A stretch of DNA of 49,946 nucleotides from Collinsella aerofaciens (GCA_008668235.1 RQCP01000055.1:1-49946); one strand, 5' to 3'; counted from the first letter of the stretch, positions 18,047-26,747 are shown. Notes: a model not told the origin generated them from the letters alone. Made by a program: numbers and translations.

Positions 18047-18074
18047 TTGCAGCAGAAACCCGCGCGTGTATACT
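18047..18074 (+). promoter_or_regulatory. rplS promoter
   Basis: TTGCAG (18047-18052), 16 bp, TATACT (18069-18074). A start near 18081 leaves a leader of about 60 nt before the rplS ATG. Confidence 0.6.
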
Positions 18075-18143
18075 CGAATACGTTTGTTCAACTACGTGCC
18101 GGCCAAGGTGGTACGGCACCTCTAGAAGAGTAAGGAATTGCAC

Positions 18144-18485
18144 ATGGATTACATCCGCGCAATCGAGCGTCAGCAGATCCGCGAGGACATCCCGCAGGTT
18201 CGCGTCGCCGACAACGTCAAGGTTCACTACCGCATTAAGGAAGGCGACCGCGAGCGCATCCAGGTCTTCCAGGGCGACGTCATCCGCATGGCCGGCGCCG
18301 GTGCCCGCGAGACCTTTACCGTCCGCAAGATGTCCTTCGGTGTCGGTGTTGAGCGTACCTTCCCGCTTCACAGCCCCAAGATCGCCAAGCTCGAGGTCGT
18401 CCGTCATGGTCGCGTCCGTCGCGCCAAGCTGTACTACCTCCGCGACAAGGTGGGCAAGGCTGCTCGAATCCCCGAGAAGCGCTAA
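18144..18485 (+). CDS. rplS: 50S ribosomal protein L19
   Basis: 113 residues. MDYIRAIERQQIREDIPQVR, VHYRIKEGDRERIQVFQGDV and FPLHSPKIAKLEVVRHGRVR are the family core. ATG 18144 is preferred over TTG 18138 because AAGAGTAAGG lies at suitable spacing. L19 sits at the 30S-50S interface. Usually it follows trmD; here it has its own promoter and terminator. Confidence 0.96.
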   Translation: MDYIRAIERQQIREDIPQVRVADNVKVHYRIKEGDRERIQVFQGDVIRMAGAGARETFTVRKMSFGVGVERTFPLHSPKIAKLEVVRHGRVRRAKLYYLRDKVGKAARIPEKR

Positions 18486-18519
18486 GAAGATCGCAGCGTC
18501 TGTCCACTCGTTTGGACAC

Positions 18520-18549
18520 AAGGGTCACCTTCGGGTGGCCCTTCTTTTT
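18520..18549 (+). terminator. Terminator after rplS
   Basis: AAGGGTCACC, TTCG tetraloop, GGTGGCCCTT (18534-18543), then CTTTTT. Ten base pairs with one A-to-G mismatch. The following rnhB RBS is only 16 bp away. Confidence 0.7.
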
Positions 18550-18578
18550 ATCTGATTTGCATGCAAGGAGGGCCTGGT

Positions 18579-19367
18579 ATGGCCAACATGACGAGCTCGG
18601 TTTCGGCATCGCAGGTTGCCGGTGAGTTGGCGAGCGCAACGTTTGAGGAGATCCCCGCCCTCGTGGAGCATTATCGCGAGGACCCGCGCCAGCAGGTGAT
18701 CAAGGCTTGTGAACGCGCCCTTAAACGCCATGCCAAAGAGCTTGCCGAGCGCGAGCGCGTCAATGACATGTACGAGCTTATGCATGAGCTTGGCGGCGAT
18801 GGGGTGGTCGTTGGTGTCGACGAGGTGGGTCGCGGATCGGTGGCCGGTCCTTTGACGGTATGCGCCGTCTGTCTTCCTATGGAGCCGCGCGTCTGGGGTA
18901 TCAACGATTCCAAAAAGCTCACGCCCGCGCGCCGCGAGTTGCTTTCAGTGAAGATTGCCGAGGTGGCGACGGCAATCGGTTTTTGCCATATCGCGCCTGC
19001 GGATATCGATGATATGGGCATGGCCCGCGCCATCCGCGCTGCCGTCGCGGGCGCCGTGGCCGATACGGGGCTCGAGCCCGATTGCGTGCTTATGGACGGT
19101 AACCCCTTGGGCGCCGTTCCCAACGAGCGCGACGTGGTGAAGGGCGATGCCAAAATCGCCTGCATCGCCGCGGCGTCCATCATGGCCAAGGTGACACGTG
19201 ACGAGATGATGGTCGAGTACGATGCCGAGTATCCCGAGTACCATCTGGCCGAATCGAAGGGCTATGCGAGCCCCGAGCACATCGAGGCCATTCGCAAACA
19301 TGGTCTTTCTCCGCTGCATCGTGTGAGCTTTTGCGGAAACTTTCTGCAGACTGAGCGCCTTTTCTAG
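18579..19367 (+). CDS. rnhB: Ribonuclease HII
   Basis: 262 residues from ATG 18579, 6 bp after AAGGAGGG (18565-18572); the earlier ATG at 18561 overlaps that RBS. The catalytic motif GVDEVGRGSVAGPLTVCAV begins near residue 77, and later acidic residues lie in DCVLMDGNPL and GDAKIACIAAASIMAKV. It removes RNA from RNA-DNA hybrids and misincorporated ribonucleotides. About 75 residues of N-terminal extension precede the catalytic core. Confidence 0.94.
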   Translation: MANMTSSVSASQVAGELASATFEEIPALVEHYREDPRQQVIKACERALKRHAKELAERERVNDMYELMHELGGDGVVVGVDEVGRGSVAGPLTVCAVCLPMEPRVWGINDSKKLTPARRELLSVKIAEVATAIGFCHIAPADIDDMGMARAIRAAVAGAVADTGLEPDCVLMDGNPLGAVPNERDVVKGDAKIACIAAASIMAKVTRDEMMVEYDAEYPEYHLAESKGYASPEHIEAIRKHGLSPLHRVSFCGNFLQTERLF

Positions 19368-19416
19368 GTCAATTGTGGAGACAGGGACCTCTGGGGATTT
19401 ATAAACCTGCTGGTAG

Positions 19417-19458
19417 CGGGCCGTATGCAACAGCATTGCTGCGTACGCCCCGTTTTTT
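19417..19458 (+). terminator. Terminator after rnhB
   Basis: CGGGCCGTATGCAACA pairs with TGCTGCGTACGCCCCG (19437-19452), 13 of 16 positions Watson-Crick. TTTTTT follows at 19453-19458. It isolates rnhB from the competence block. Confidence 0.72.
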
Positions 19459-19465
19459 GTCGGCA

Positions 19466-19485
19466 TTTGGTCAGCTTTTGGTTTG
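19466..19485 (+). promoter_or_regulatory. Candidate competence-regulon element, copy A (yraN-comM-dprA)
   Basis: TTTGGTCAGC then TTTTGGTTTG: two T-rich direct repeats with an 11-bp period. The same 20 bp, with one substitution (A to G), lies at 48846-48865 before comEA. Here 71 bp separate it from the yraN ATG, there 75 bp from the comEA ATG. A weaker third repeat unit (TTTTTGTCGGC) precedes it but overlaps the rnhB terminator T-tract. A GTGCCC/GGGCAC hairpin lies further down the leader (about 19511-19531). Confidence 0.6.
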
Positions 19486-19556
19486 CTTCCGGTACTTACC
19501 CGCATGAAAGGTGCCCTCATCATCGGGGCACTGCAGCGTGCGGGAAAGGAGACCCC

Positions 19557-20042
19557 ATGAGTGCCGCAAGCAAAAAGAGCAAGACGCAGCAGCTTAAGGA
19601 GCGTTGGGAAAACGGCGAGCTCGACTGCGGGGCGATGACGCCCGAGTTTATCAAGGGACTCAGTCCTCGCGAGCTGGGCATGCTGGGCGAGCTTATCGCA
19701 ATCGACTACTTTAACGAGCGCGGCTACACCTTGCTGGAGCAGGGCTATCGTTGCACCGAGGGCGAGGCCGACCTGGTGCTGCTCGATGAGCTCGACGATG
19801 TCGTTGTGATGGCCGAGGTCAAGACGAGACGCGTCGCCCTGGATTGCACCACGCGGGTCTTTCCCGAGGAGGCCGTGGATGCCCAAAAGCAACGCCGCTA
19901 CCGCCGCATCGCAAGCTGCTATCTCATGGAGCATTATCCGCTCAAGGCGATTCGCTTCGATGCCGTGGGCGTCACCATTCGCGGCGGGCATATCGCCGAG
20001 ATCGAGCACCAGTACAACGCGTTCGATTGGCAGGTGTCGTGA
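19557..20042 (+). CDS. YraN/UPF0102 family endonuclease-like protein
   Basis: 161 residues from ATG 19557 (AAAGGAGA upstream); an earlier in-frame ATG at 19425 has no RBS. The restriction-endonuclease-like fold is clear: LGELIAIDYFNERGYTLLEQ, the metal-binding Glu-Asp in TEGEADLVLLDE, and AEVKTR. UPF0102 proteins are repeatedly found with comM and dprA. An extra ~35 residues precede the domain. The stop overlaps the comM start (TGATG). Confidence 0.88.
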   Translation: MSAASKKSKTQQLKERWENGELDCGAMTPEFIKGLSPRELGMLGELIAIDYFNERGYTLLEQGYRCTEGEADLVLLDELDDVVVMAEVKTRRVALDCTTRVFPEEAVDAQKQRRYRRIASCYLMEHYPLKAIRFDAVGVTIRGGHIAEIEHQYNAFDWQVS

Positions 20043-21565
20043 TGGCGTTCGAGACGTTTGCCGTTCACGCGGCCTGCATCCGCGGCGTCGAGGCGATTCA
20101 CGTCACGGTCGAGGTCTCGCTTGCCGGTGGCATCCCGGGCATCCAGATGCTCGGCATCCCGAGTATGGAGGTGATGGAGTCACGTGGTCGTATTCGTTGT
20201 GCGATGCGCTCCGCCGGGTTCGAGATCCCACGCTCGGGCATTACGGTCAATCTGGCGCCCGGCGATATTCGCAAGACCGGAAGTGGTTTTGATCTGCCCA
20301 TCGCCATCGCTGTTCTAGCGGCCGATGGTCAGATTCCCCGCGACAACCTCGATTGTTGTCTTATCGCTGGTGAGCTTGGCTTGGACGGTACGGTGCTTCC
20401 TGTCAAGGGCGAGGTAGCGTTTCAGCTATTGGCTCGCGACATGGGGCTGTCTTTTATCGCCGGCAGGTCCGACCAGCATGTGCCACTCGCGGGCGTGGAT
20501 TGCGGCTTTATCGATCATTTGTCTCAGCTTGCTCATGGTATGGGCGATGCCGCCCGGCACTACTTGGATTCCGAGGGCGTCGAGGCGACCTTTGAGCCAG
20601 AGCTCGACTATGCCGACGTGCTGGGGCAGGAAGTCGCTAAACGCGGCATGGCGCTTGCGGCGGCAGGAGAACTCGGCTTGCTCATGATCGGGTCTCCGGG
20701 ATCGGGCAAGACGATGCTCGCACGCCGTATGACCGGCATCCTGCCCGAGCTTTCCGTTGAGGATCAGCAGGAGGCACTGTGCATCCATTCGGTTTTGGGT
20801 GAGAACATTGATGGCTTGTTGGCGGGGCACCGCCCCTTCCGCAGTCCCCACCACAGTATTTCGACCGCAGGCCTTATCGGCGGCGGGCGCCCGGTGCACC
20901 CGGGTGAGATCAGCCTTGCTCATGGCGGCGTGCTCTTTTTGGACGAGCTTGCCGAGTTTCCCACGGGCGTGCTGCAGACGCTGCGTCAGCCCATCGAGCG
21001 CGGCTACGTGAGGATCGTACGCGTCGACGGGGCTTTTACCTTCCCGTCGCGCTTTCAGCTGCTGGCTGCGAGCAATCCCTGCCCCTGCGGCTTTTTGGGC
21101 GATCGCGAGGTGCCGTGTCGCTGTTCGGCGGCGATGGTCGAGCGCTATCGGTCTAAACTGCGCGGTCCTTTGGCCGACCGTATCGACATGATGATCGATG
21201 TGACCCGTCCCGACCCTCAAGTGATTATCGAGGGTGCGGAGGGCATGTCGTCGGCCGAGTTACGTGACTACGTTGTGCGCGGTCGCGCCTTTCGCGCTTG
21301 GCGCGAATCCCGCATGGACGATGCGGATGCCGAGGCCGAGGATGACGAGACACGGTCCATTGACGGCGTCGTTTCGACCTTTGAGCTCGATGATGCGGCG
21401 GAGAAGTGTGTGCTCGGCCTGTCGAAGCGCACGCATCTCACAGGGCGTGGCATCGTCCGCCTTGTTCGCATTGCGCGCACGATCGCAGATGTCGCCGAGA
21501 GCGAGCAGGTGACGCAGGACCACGTGCTCGAGGCGGCGATGTACCAGGGAAGGAGGGACCAATGA
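20042..21565 (+). CDS. comM: ComM/YifB-type AAA+ helicase, Mg-chelatase-like
   Basis: 507 residues from ATG 20042, overlapping yraN by 1 bp. An N-terminal Lon-protease-like S5 domain (residues about 1-170; HVTVEVSLAGGIPGIQMLGI) is followed by a Mg-chelatase AAA+ domain: Walker A GSPGSGKTMLA near 217, SPHHSISTAGLIGGGRP, Walker B GVLFLDELAEF. A Cys cluster lies in NPCPCGFLGDREVPCRCS. ComM promotes branch migration during integration of transforming DNA. It is coupled to dprA (ATGA). Confidence 0.93.
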   Translation: MAFETFAVHAACIRGVEAIHVTVEVSLAGGIPGIQMLGIPSMEVMESRGRIRCAMRSAGFEIPRSGITVNLAPGDIRKTGSGFDLPIAIAVLAADGQIPRDNLDCCLIAGELGLDGTVLPVKGEVAFQLLARDMGLSFIAGRSDQHVPLAGVDCGFIDHLSQLAHGMGDAARHYLDSEGVEATFEPELDYADVLGQEVAKRGMALAAAGELGLLMIGSPGSGKTMLARRMTGILPELSVEDQQEALCIHSVLGENIDGLLAGHRPFRSPHHSISTAGLIGGGRPVHPGEISLAHGGVLFLDELAEFPTGVLQTLRQPIERGYVRIVRVDGAFTFPSRFQLLAASNPCPCGFLGDREVPCRCSAAMVERYRSKLRGPLADRIDMMIDVTRPDPQVIIEGAEGMSSAELRDYVVRGRAFRAWRESRMDDADAEAEDDETRSIDGVVSTFELDDAAEKCVLGLSKRTHLTGRGIVRLVRIARTIADVAESEQVTQDHVLEAAMYQGRRDQ

Positions 21566-22497
21566 TGGCTGAGGGGACCTTCGAGCTGCATCCAGGTGAC
21601 GCGTTGTATCCCGAGACCGTTTTGGAGCTTTCTGATGTACCTCAGACGCTCTATGTGCGCGGCAACCCCGAGGCGCTTTCGACGCCCGCGCTCTCCATCA
21701 TCGGTGCGCGAAAGGCCTCGCCGTATGGTCTTGCCGTGGCAGAGCTTGCGGCGAAGGTGGCGGTTGAGGCGGGAGTGACGGTAGTTTCGGGCGGTGCGGT
21801 CGGTTGTGACCAGGCCTCGGGTTGGGCTGCGGTCAACGCCGGCGGCAAACACGTCGTGGTGCTGGGGACGGGCGCCGACGTGGTCTACCCGCGTTCGAGC
21901 GCGGGGCTGATTACGCGCACGCTTGATACGGGTGGCGCGGTCGTGTCGATCTCTCCGTGGGGCATGGGTCCGCGCAAGTTCGCCTTTCCGCGCCGCAATC
22001 GCGTAATCGCGGCCCTGTCGCAAGCCCTCTTTGTATCCGAGGCGGGTATGCCTTCTGGGACGTTTTCCACAGCCGAGGCTGCTATGGATTTGGGGCGCGA
22101 ACTTCTTGCCGTGCCGGGGTCGATCCTATCGCCCGAGTCGCGTGGCACGAATTACCTCATTGCGAACGGTGCCTGCTGCATTGTCGACGAGGAATCTATC
22201 GAGATGGCTATCTCACGCATCTACGGAACCCTGCGCTACTCGCGCCCCGATGCTCCCGGCATTGCCGACCTGGATCCAACGCAGCAGACCGTGATGCATG
22301 CGCTCATCGCCTCTCCGCTCAAGGTCGACGACATCGCGGCGCTCGTCTCGCTCGATGCTGTCGGCGTACTCAAACTCTTGGGTTCGCTTGAACTCGAGGG
22401 TCTTATCGAGCGCATGATGGATGGAAGGTATGCGCCCTCCAAGTTTGCCCTTCACGCCCAGACACCCTTCGGTCACAATGGAAAACGTGTCAATTAG
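21562..22497 (+). CDS. dprA: DNA-processing protein DprA/Smf
   Basis: 311 residues from ATG 21562, 5 bp after GGAGGG and overlapping the comM stop. The Rossmann-like core has SIIGARKASPYGLAVAELAA, VSGGAVGCDQASGWAAV, FPRRNRVIAALSQALFVSEA and GSILSPESRGTNYLIANGA. A C-terminal winged-helix (DML1-like) domain follows (residues about 240-305). DprA protects incoming ssDNA and loads RecA. In Bacillus topA follows, but here trmFO comes directly. Confidence 0.94.
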   Translation: MMAEGTFELHPGDALYPETVLELSDVPQTLYVRGNPEALSTPALSIIGARKASPYGLAVAELAAKVAVEAGVTVVSGGAVGCDQASGWAAVNAGGKHVVVLGTGADVVYPRSSAGLITRTLDTGGAVVSISPWGMGPRKFAFPRRNRVIAALSQALFVSEAGMPSGTFSTAEAAMDLGRELLAVPGSILSPESRGTNYLIANGACCIVDEESIEMAISRIYGTLRYSRPDAPGIADLDPTQQTVMHALIASPLKVDDIAALVSLDAVGVLKLLGSLELEGLIERMMDGRYAPSKFALHAQTPFGHNGKRVN

Positions 22498-22511
22498 AAA
22501 GGTGTTTGCAG

Positions 22512-23849
22512 ATGCAGTTCGATCAGGTGACAGTTATCGGTGGCGGTCTGGCGGGTTCGGAGTGCGCGATCCAGCTGGCAGATCGCGGTTTTGCCGTAAA
22601 GCTGTGCGAGATGCGCCCCCAGGTGAGCTCCCCGGCTCACCATACCGATCACCTGGCAGAGCTCGTCTGCTCGAATTCGTTTAAGTCGACCCGTCCGGAT
22701 TCCGCGGCTGGTTTGCTGAAGGCCGAGCTTGAGCGCATGGGTTCAGTCCTGCTCGATTGCGCCCATCGCGCGGCTGTTCCCGCCGGCGGTGCCCTGGCGG
22801 TCGACCGCGTCAAGTTTTCCGAGCTTGTCGAGGCCGAGGTTGCCGCCCGCCCCAATATCGAGGTCGTGCACGGCGAGGTCACGCAGATTCCCGAGGGTCA
22901 CGTGGTCGTTGCCGCGGGCCCGCTGTGTTCACCGGCGCTGAGCGAAGAGGTTATGAAGCTCGTCGGTGGCGATGCCCTGGCATTCTTTGATGCGGCGGCG
23001 CCGATCGTCGATGCCTCCACGCTCGATATGGACGTGCTGTTCTCGCAGTCGCGCTACGAGGAGCAGGGGGGCGGCGACTATCTCAACGCTCCGCTCAATA
23101 AGGAGGAGTACGAGGCCTTTATCGAGGCGCTTACCACGGCCGACCGCGTGGTGCTCAAAGACTTTGAGGGCGGCGATCTGTTCCAGGCCTGCCAGCCTGC
23201 CGAGGAAGTTGCGCGCACCGGCAAGGACGCCATTCGATTTGGCGCCATGAAGCCCGTCGGCCTCACCGACCCGCGTACCGGACGTCGCCCCTGGGCGGCG
23301 ATTCAGCTGCGTGCCGAGAACAAGGAGAAGACCGCCTATAACCTGGTGGGCTTCCAGACCAACTTAACCTTTGGCGAGCAGAAGCGCGTCTTCCATATGG
23401 TGCCGGGCCTGGAGAACGCCGAGTTCTTCCGCTACGGTGTCATGCACCGCAATACCTTTGTCGACGCCCCGCATGTGCTCGATGGCACCTTTGCCGTGCC
23501 CGGTACCGGTGTGCGCCTGGCCGGTCAGATCACCGGCACCGAGGGGTACATGGAAGCCGTGGCGACAGGTCTGCTCGCGGCGCTCAACACCTATGCCGAG
23601 GCTATCGGTGCCGCGGGCGTCGAGTTGCCGCGTGTGGGCGCCCTGGGTGCGCTCGTGGGCTATGCGACCGATCCTGCCACCGTGGGCTATCAGCCCATGC
23701 ATGTCAACTTTGGCCTGGTGCCGCCACTCGAGGACGGTAAGCGCCGCAGCAAGCGCGACCGCTACCAGGCCTATGCGGACCGTGCGCTCGAGGCCCTCGA
23801 TGCCTACTTGGCCACGCGTTCCGACTTGTTTGGAGGCGACCGGTCATAG
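22512..23849 (+). CDS. trmFO: FADH2/folate-dependent tRNA-uracil54 methyltransferase
   Basis: 445 residues. It has the FAD-binding VTVIGGGLAGSECAIQLADR at the N-terminus, then CEMRPQVSSPAHHTDHLAEL-VCSNSFKS, and the C-terminal GTGVRLAGQITGTEGYMEA. It uses methylene-THF to make m5U54 in the T-loop. ATG 22512 is preferred to TTG 22506 by RBS spacing (GAAAGGTG). The stop overlaps the putative ATA start of the recombinase gene. Confidence 0.95.
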   Translation: MQFDQVTVIGGGLAGSECAIQLADRGFAVKLCEMRPQVSSPAHHTDHLAELVCSNSFKSTRPDSAAGLLKAELERMGSVLLDCAHRAAVPAGGALAVDRVKFSELVEAEVAARPNIEVVHGEVTQIPEGHVVVAAGPLCSPALSEEVMKLVGGDALAFFDAAAPIVDASTLDMDVLFSQSRYEEQGGGDYLNAPLNKEEYEAFIEALTTADRVVLKDFEGGDLFQACQPAEEVARTGKDAIRFGAMKPVGLTDPRTGRRPWAAIQLRAENKEKTAYNLVGFQTNLTFGEQKRVFHMVPGLENAEFFRYGVMHRNTFVDAPHVLDGTFAVPGTGVRLAGQITGTEGYMEAVATGLLAALNTYAEAIGAAGVELPRVGALGALVGYATDPATVGYQPMHVNFGLVPPLEDGKRRSKRDRYQAYADRALEALDAYLATRSDLFGGDRS

Positions 23850-24766
23850 CCTTTGACCTGTACGACACCGTCGACTCTTTTATCGCCTATATCGCACGCG
23901 TTGAGGGGCTTTCTCCCAACACGGTGACGGCCTATGGCTCGAGGCTGGAGCGCTTTGCTGCTTGGTGCGAGCGCGAGGATATTGATGCTTTCGCTGCCGA
24001 CGTGCGCACCATTCGTCGCTATCTTGCTGAGCTTTCGCGTGAGCAGGTGGCTCCCCGAACGCTTGCGGCGCACCTGTCGGCTATCCGATCTCTCTATCGC
24101 TGGATGGCTGCCGAGGGGATTGTCGAGGGCGATGCGGTCTCGGCGATCGCATCGCCCAAGCTGCCGCGTGACCTGCCGGGCGTCCTTACGACCCAGCAGG
24201 TTGAGGCGCTGCTCAAGACGCCTGATACCTCGACGCCCGCGGGACTGCGCGATGCGGCGATGCTTGAGTTGCTCTATGCCTCCGGCGCGCGAATCTCGGA
24301 GCTCGCGGCGCTCAACGTGGAGTCTATTGGTTGGTCCGAGCGAACGCTGCGACTTTGGGGCAAGGGGAGCAAGGAGCGTATCGTCCCTCTGTATCGTCGT
24401 GCGCTCGAGGTGACGCATCTCTATATTGAGGAGGGGAGGCCGGAGTTGCTCGCTCAGGCAAAGCGCCGCGACCTCGCTACCGGGCCGCATCCGCTGCTTA
24501 TATCGGCGCGTGGCAATCGCATGAGCGCCGCCATGCTCCGGCGGCGGTTCCATACGCTGGCGACGCTCGCCGGCATTCCGGCCGACATCGCCCCGCATGC
24601 GATGCGCCATACCTTTGCGACCGACTTGCTCGAGGGCGGTGCGGACCTGCGCTCGGTTCAAGAGCTGCTAGGTCATGCGAGCCTGTCCACGACGCAAATC
24701 TACACACACTTCACGCCCGATCGGCTCAAACGTGCCGTGGCTCAAGCCCATCCCCGCGGCGAATAG
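23846..24766 (+). CDS. xerC: Tyrosine recombinase XerC/XerD family
   Basis: About 306 residues. The catalytic set is complete: Arg in ASGARISELAALN, Lys in WGKGSKER, HxxR in PHAMRHTFATDLLEGG, His in ELLGHASL, Tyr in IYTHFTP. The first canonical start, GTG 23924, would remove the opening of the SAM-like N-terminal domain (FDLYDTVDSFIAYIARVEGL). The frame is open upstream but has only ATA 23846, 9 bp after GGAGG (23832-23836) and overlapping the trmFO stop, or CTG 23858. I place the start at 23846 tentatively. The trmFO-xerC order resembles trmFO-codV of Bacillus; hslVU are absent. Confidence 0.88.
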   Translation: MAFDLYDTVDSFIAYIARVEGLSPNTVTAYGSRLERFAAWCEREDIDAFAADVRTIRRYLAELSREQVAPRTLAAHLSAIRSLYRWMAAEGIVEGDAVSAIASPKLPRDLPGVLTTQQVEALLKTPDTSTPAGLRDAAMLELLYASGARISELAALNVESIGWSERTLRLWGKGSKERIVPLYRRALEVTHLYIEEGRPELLAQAKRRDLATGPHPLLISARGNRMSAAMLRRRFHTLATLAGIPADIAPHAMRHTFATDLLEGGADLRSVQELLGHASLSTTQIYTHFTPDRLKRAVAQAHPRGE

Positions 24767-24815
24767 TGGCTGGGACGTCCCGCGCCGCACTCAGGTGTGT
24801 GGTTTTGATTGCGGG

Positions 24816-24844
24816 TTGGCAGGAAGATGCATTCCTGCTATCAT
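24816..24844 (+). promoter_or_regulatory. rpsB promoter with extended -10
   Basis: TTGGCA (24816-24821), 17 bp, TATCAT (24839-24844) preceded by TGC. A start near 24851 gives an untranslated leader of about 135 nt before rpsB, long enough for S2 autoregulation, though I cannot assign a known leader motif. Confidence 0.75.
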
Positions 24845-24985
24845 TCATCGGGTTGCTTCACGGCAACATGTTTTTATCACGCACGCGCGGCTACTTCATA
24901 CCGTGGTGCCCGGGCTTTGGTAGCACATGTCCGGGTTGGTTTTGGAGGATGACCCCGCGCGGAGGCAAACCACAGGAGGTTTAAC

Positions 24986-25714
24986 ATGGCTACCAAGATT
25001 AATATCCGCACCCTGCTCGAGGCCGGCTGCCACTTCGGTCACCAGACCCGTCGCTGGAACCCCAAGATGAAGCCGTTCATCTTCGGTGAGCGCAACGGCA
25101 TCTACATCCTCGACCTCAAGCAGACCATCCTCGACGCCGACCAGGCCTACACCTTCGTCAAGAACGTCGCCAAGGGTGGCAACGTGCTGTTCGTCGGCAC
25201 CAAGAAGCAGGCTCAGGAGGCCGTCAAGAACGCTGCTGAGCGCGCCAACATGCCTTACATCAACCAGCGTTGGCTCGGCGGTATGCTGACCAACTTCGTC
25301 ACCATCCGCTCCCGCATCAACCGCATGGAGGAGCTCGAGGCCATGGTCGAGGACGGCCGCATGGCAGTGCTCCCCAAGAAGGAGCAGGCTGTTCTCGGCA
25401 AGGAGCTCACCAAGCTCCAGACCAACCTCGGTGGCGCCCGCGACATGAAGGGTCTGCCCCAGGCTCTCTTCGTCATCGACACCAAGCGCGAGGAGAACGC
25501 CATCAAGGAGGCCCAGCGCCTGAACATCCCCGTCGTCGCCCTGATCGACACCAACTCCGATCCCGACGAGGTCGAGTACGGCATCCCCTGCAACGATGAC
25601 GCTATCTCCGCTGTCACCCTTATGTGCGAGCTCATGGCTGACGCCTGCCTCGCTGGCTCTGGTAAGGAGCAGGTCTCCGAGGCCGAGATGGCCGCTGAGC
25701 CCAAGGCCGAGTAA
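24986..25714 (+). CDS. rpsB: 30S ribosomal protein S2
   Basis: 242 residues. TKINIRTLLEAGCHFGHQTR, RWNPKMKPFIFGERNGIYIL and the RWLGGMLTNFVTIRSRI motif are diagnostic. It has a strong AGGAGG upstream. S2 joins late in 30S assembly. It forms the usual rpsB-tsf unit. Confidence 0.98.
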   Translation: MATKINIRTLLEAGCHFGHQTRRWNPKMKPFIFGERNGIYILDLKQTILDADQAYTFVKNVAKGGNVLFVGTKKQAQEAVKNAAERANMPYINQRWLGGMLTNFVTIRSRINRMEELEAMVEDGRMAVLPKKEQAVLGKELTKLQTNLGGARDMKGLPQALFVIDTKREENAIKEAQRLNIPVVALIDTNSDPDEVEYGIPCNDDAISAVTLMCELMADACLAGSGKEQVSEAEMAAEPKAE

Positions 25715-25759
25715 ATCAGTCTTAGTTAATTCTTTTTCATCTCTTTGAAAGGAACCACA

Positions 25760-26629
25760 ATGGCCCAGATTACCGCCGCTATGGTCAAGCAGCTCCGCGA
25801 GATGACCGACTCCCCGATGATGGAGTGCAAGAAGGCTCTCGTCGAGGCTGACGGCGACATGGACGCCGCTGTCGACGTTCTGCGTAAGAACGGCCTTGCC
25901 AAGGCTGCCAAGAAGGCTGGCCGTGAGACCAACGAGGGCGCTGTCGCCGCGTTCGTCTCCGAGGATGGCAAGACCGGCGCTCTGCTCGAGCTCTCCTGCG
26001 AGACCGACTTCGTTGGCTCCAACGCCAAGTTCACCGGCTTTGCTTCCAAGGTCGCTGAGGTTGTCGCTACCACCGAGCCTGCTGACGTCGACGCTCTGCT
26101 CGAGAAGCCGATGGGTGAGGAGACCGTTTCCTCCGAGCTCACCGAGATGATTCACATCATGGGCGAGAACATGAAGATCTCCCGCTTCGCTGCCCGCAAG
26201 GCCGAGAACGGCGCGCTCGCTTCTTACATCCACATGGGTGGTAAGATCGGCGTCCTCGTCGAGTTCGCCTTCGAGAAGGCCGAGACCGCTCAGGCTGAGT
26301 CCTTCAAGACCTTCGCTCACGACGTTGCCCTTCAGGTTGCCGCCGTCGCCCCGATCTGCGCTACCCGCGATCAGGTTCCGGCCGAGACCGTCGAGCACGA
26401 GAAGCAGATCTACATGGCTCAGGCTGCCGAGTCCGGTAAGCCCGAGGCTATCCAGGAGAAGATGGCTGTCGGCCGTCTGGAGAAGTTCTACAAGCAGTCC
26501 GTGCTCACCGAGCAGGAGTTCATCAAGGACAGCTCCCTCACCATCAAGAAGTACGCTGAGCAGGTCTCCAAGGAGCTCGGCGACACCATTACCGTCGTTG
26601 CCTTTGACCGTCTGGTCCGTGGCGAGTAA
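25760..26629 (+). CDS. tsf: Elongation factor Ts
   Basis: 289 residues from ATG 25760 (GAAAGGA upstream). The UBA-like N-terminus MVKQLREMTDSPMMECKKAL and TDFVGSN of the core identify it. It exchanges GDP on EF-Tu. The gene ends at a strong terminator. Confidence 0.98.
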   Translation: MAQITAAMVKQLREMTDSPMMECKKALVEADGDMDAAVDVLRKNGLAKAAKKAGRETNEGAVAAFVSEDGKTGALLELSCETDFVGSNAKFTGFASKVAEVVATTEPADVDALLEKPMGEETVSSELTEMIHIMGENMKISRFAARKAENGALASYIHMGGKIGVLVEFAFEKAETAQAESFKTFAHDVALQVAAVAPICATRDQVPAETVEHEKQIYMAQAAESGKPEAIQEKMAVGRLEKFYKQSVLTEQEFIKDSSLTIKKYAEQVSKELGDTITVVAFDRLVRGE

Positions 26630-26652
26630 ATAAGCTCTTGTAGCTGGTAATG

Positions 26653-26687
26653 AGCAGGCTGTGGGTTTTACTCACAGCCTGCTTTTT
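26653..26687 (+). terminator. Terminator after tsf
   Basis: AGCAGGCTGTG (26653-26663), a 9-nt loop, and CACAGCCTGCT (26673-26683) form a perfect 11-bp stem followed by TTTTT. Confidence 0.9.
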
Positions 26688-26747
26688 CATGGCTCTTCTT
26701 AGAGCCTTTGATAGAATGTTGAGAGTTCAATCTAAAGGAGGATCGCT

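Noticed and set aside
19371..19398. GTGGAGACAGGGACC resembling the family-2 repeat
   Set aside because: Only partial similarity to the GGGGACAG core and no palindrome; too weak to call a copy.
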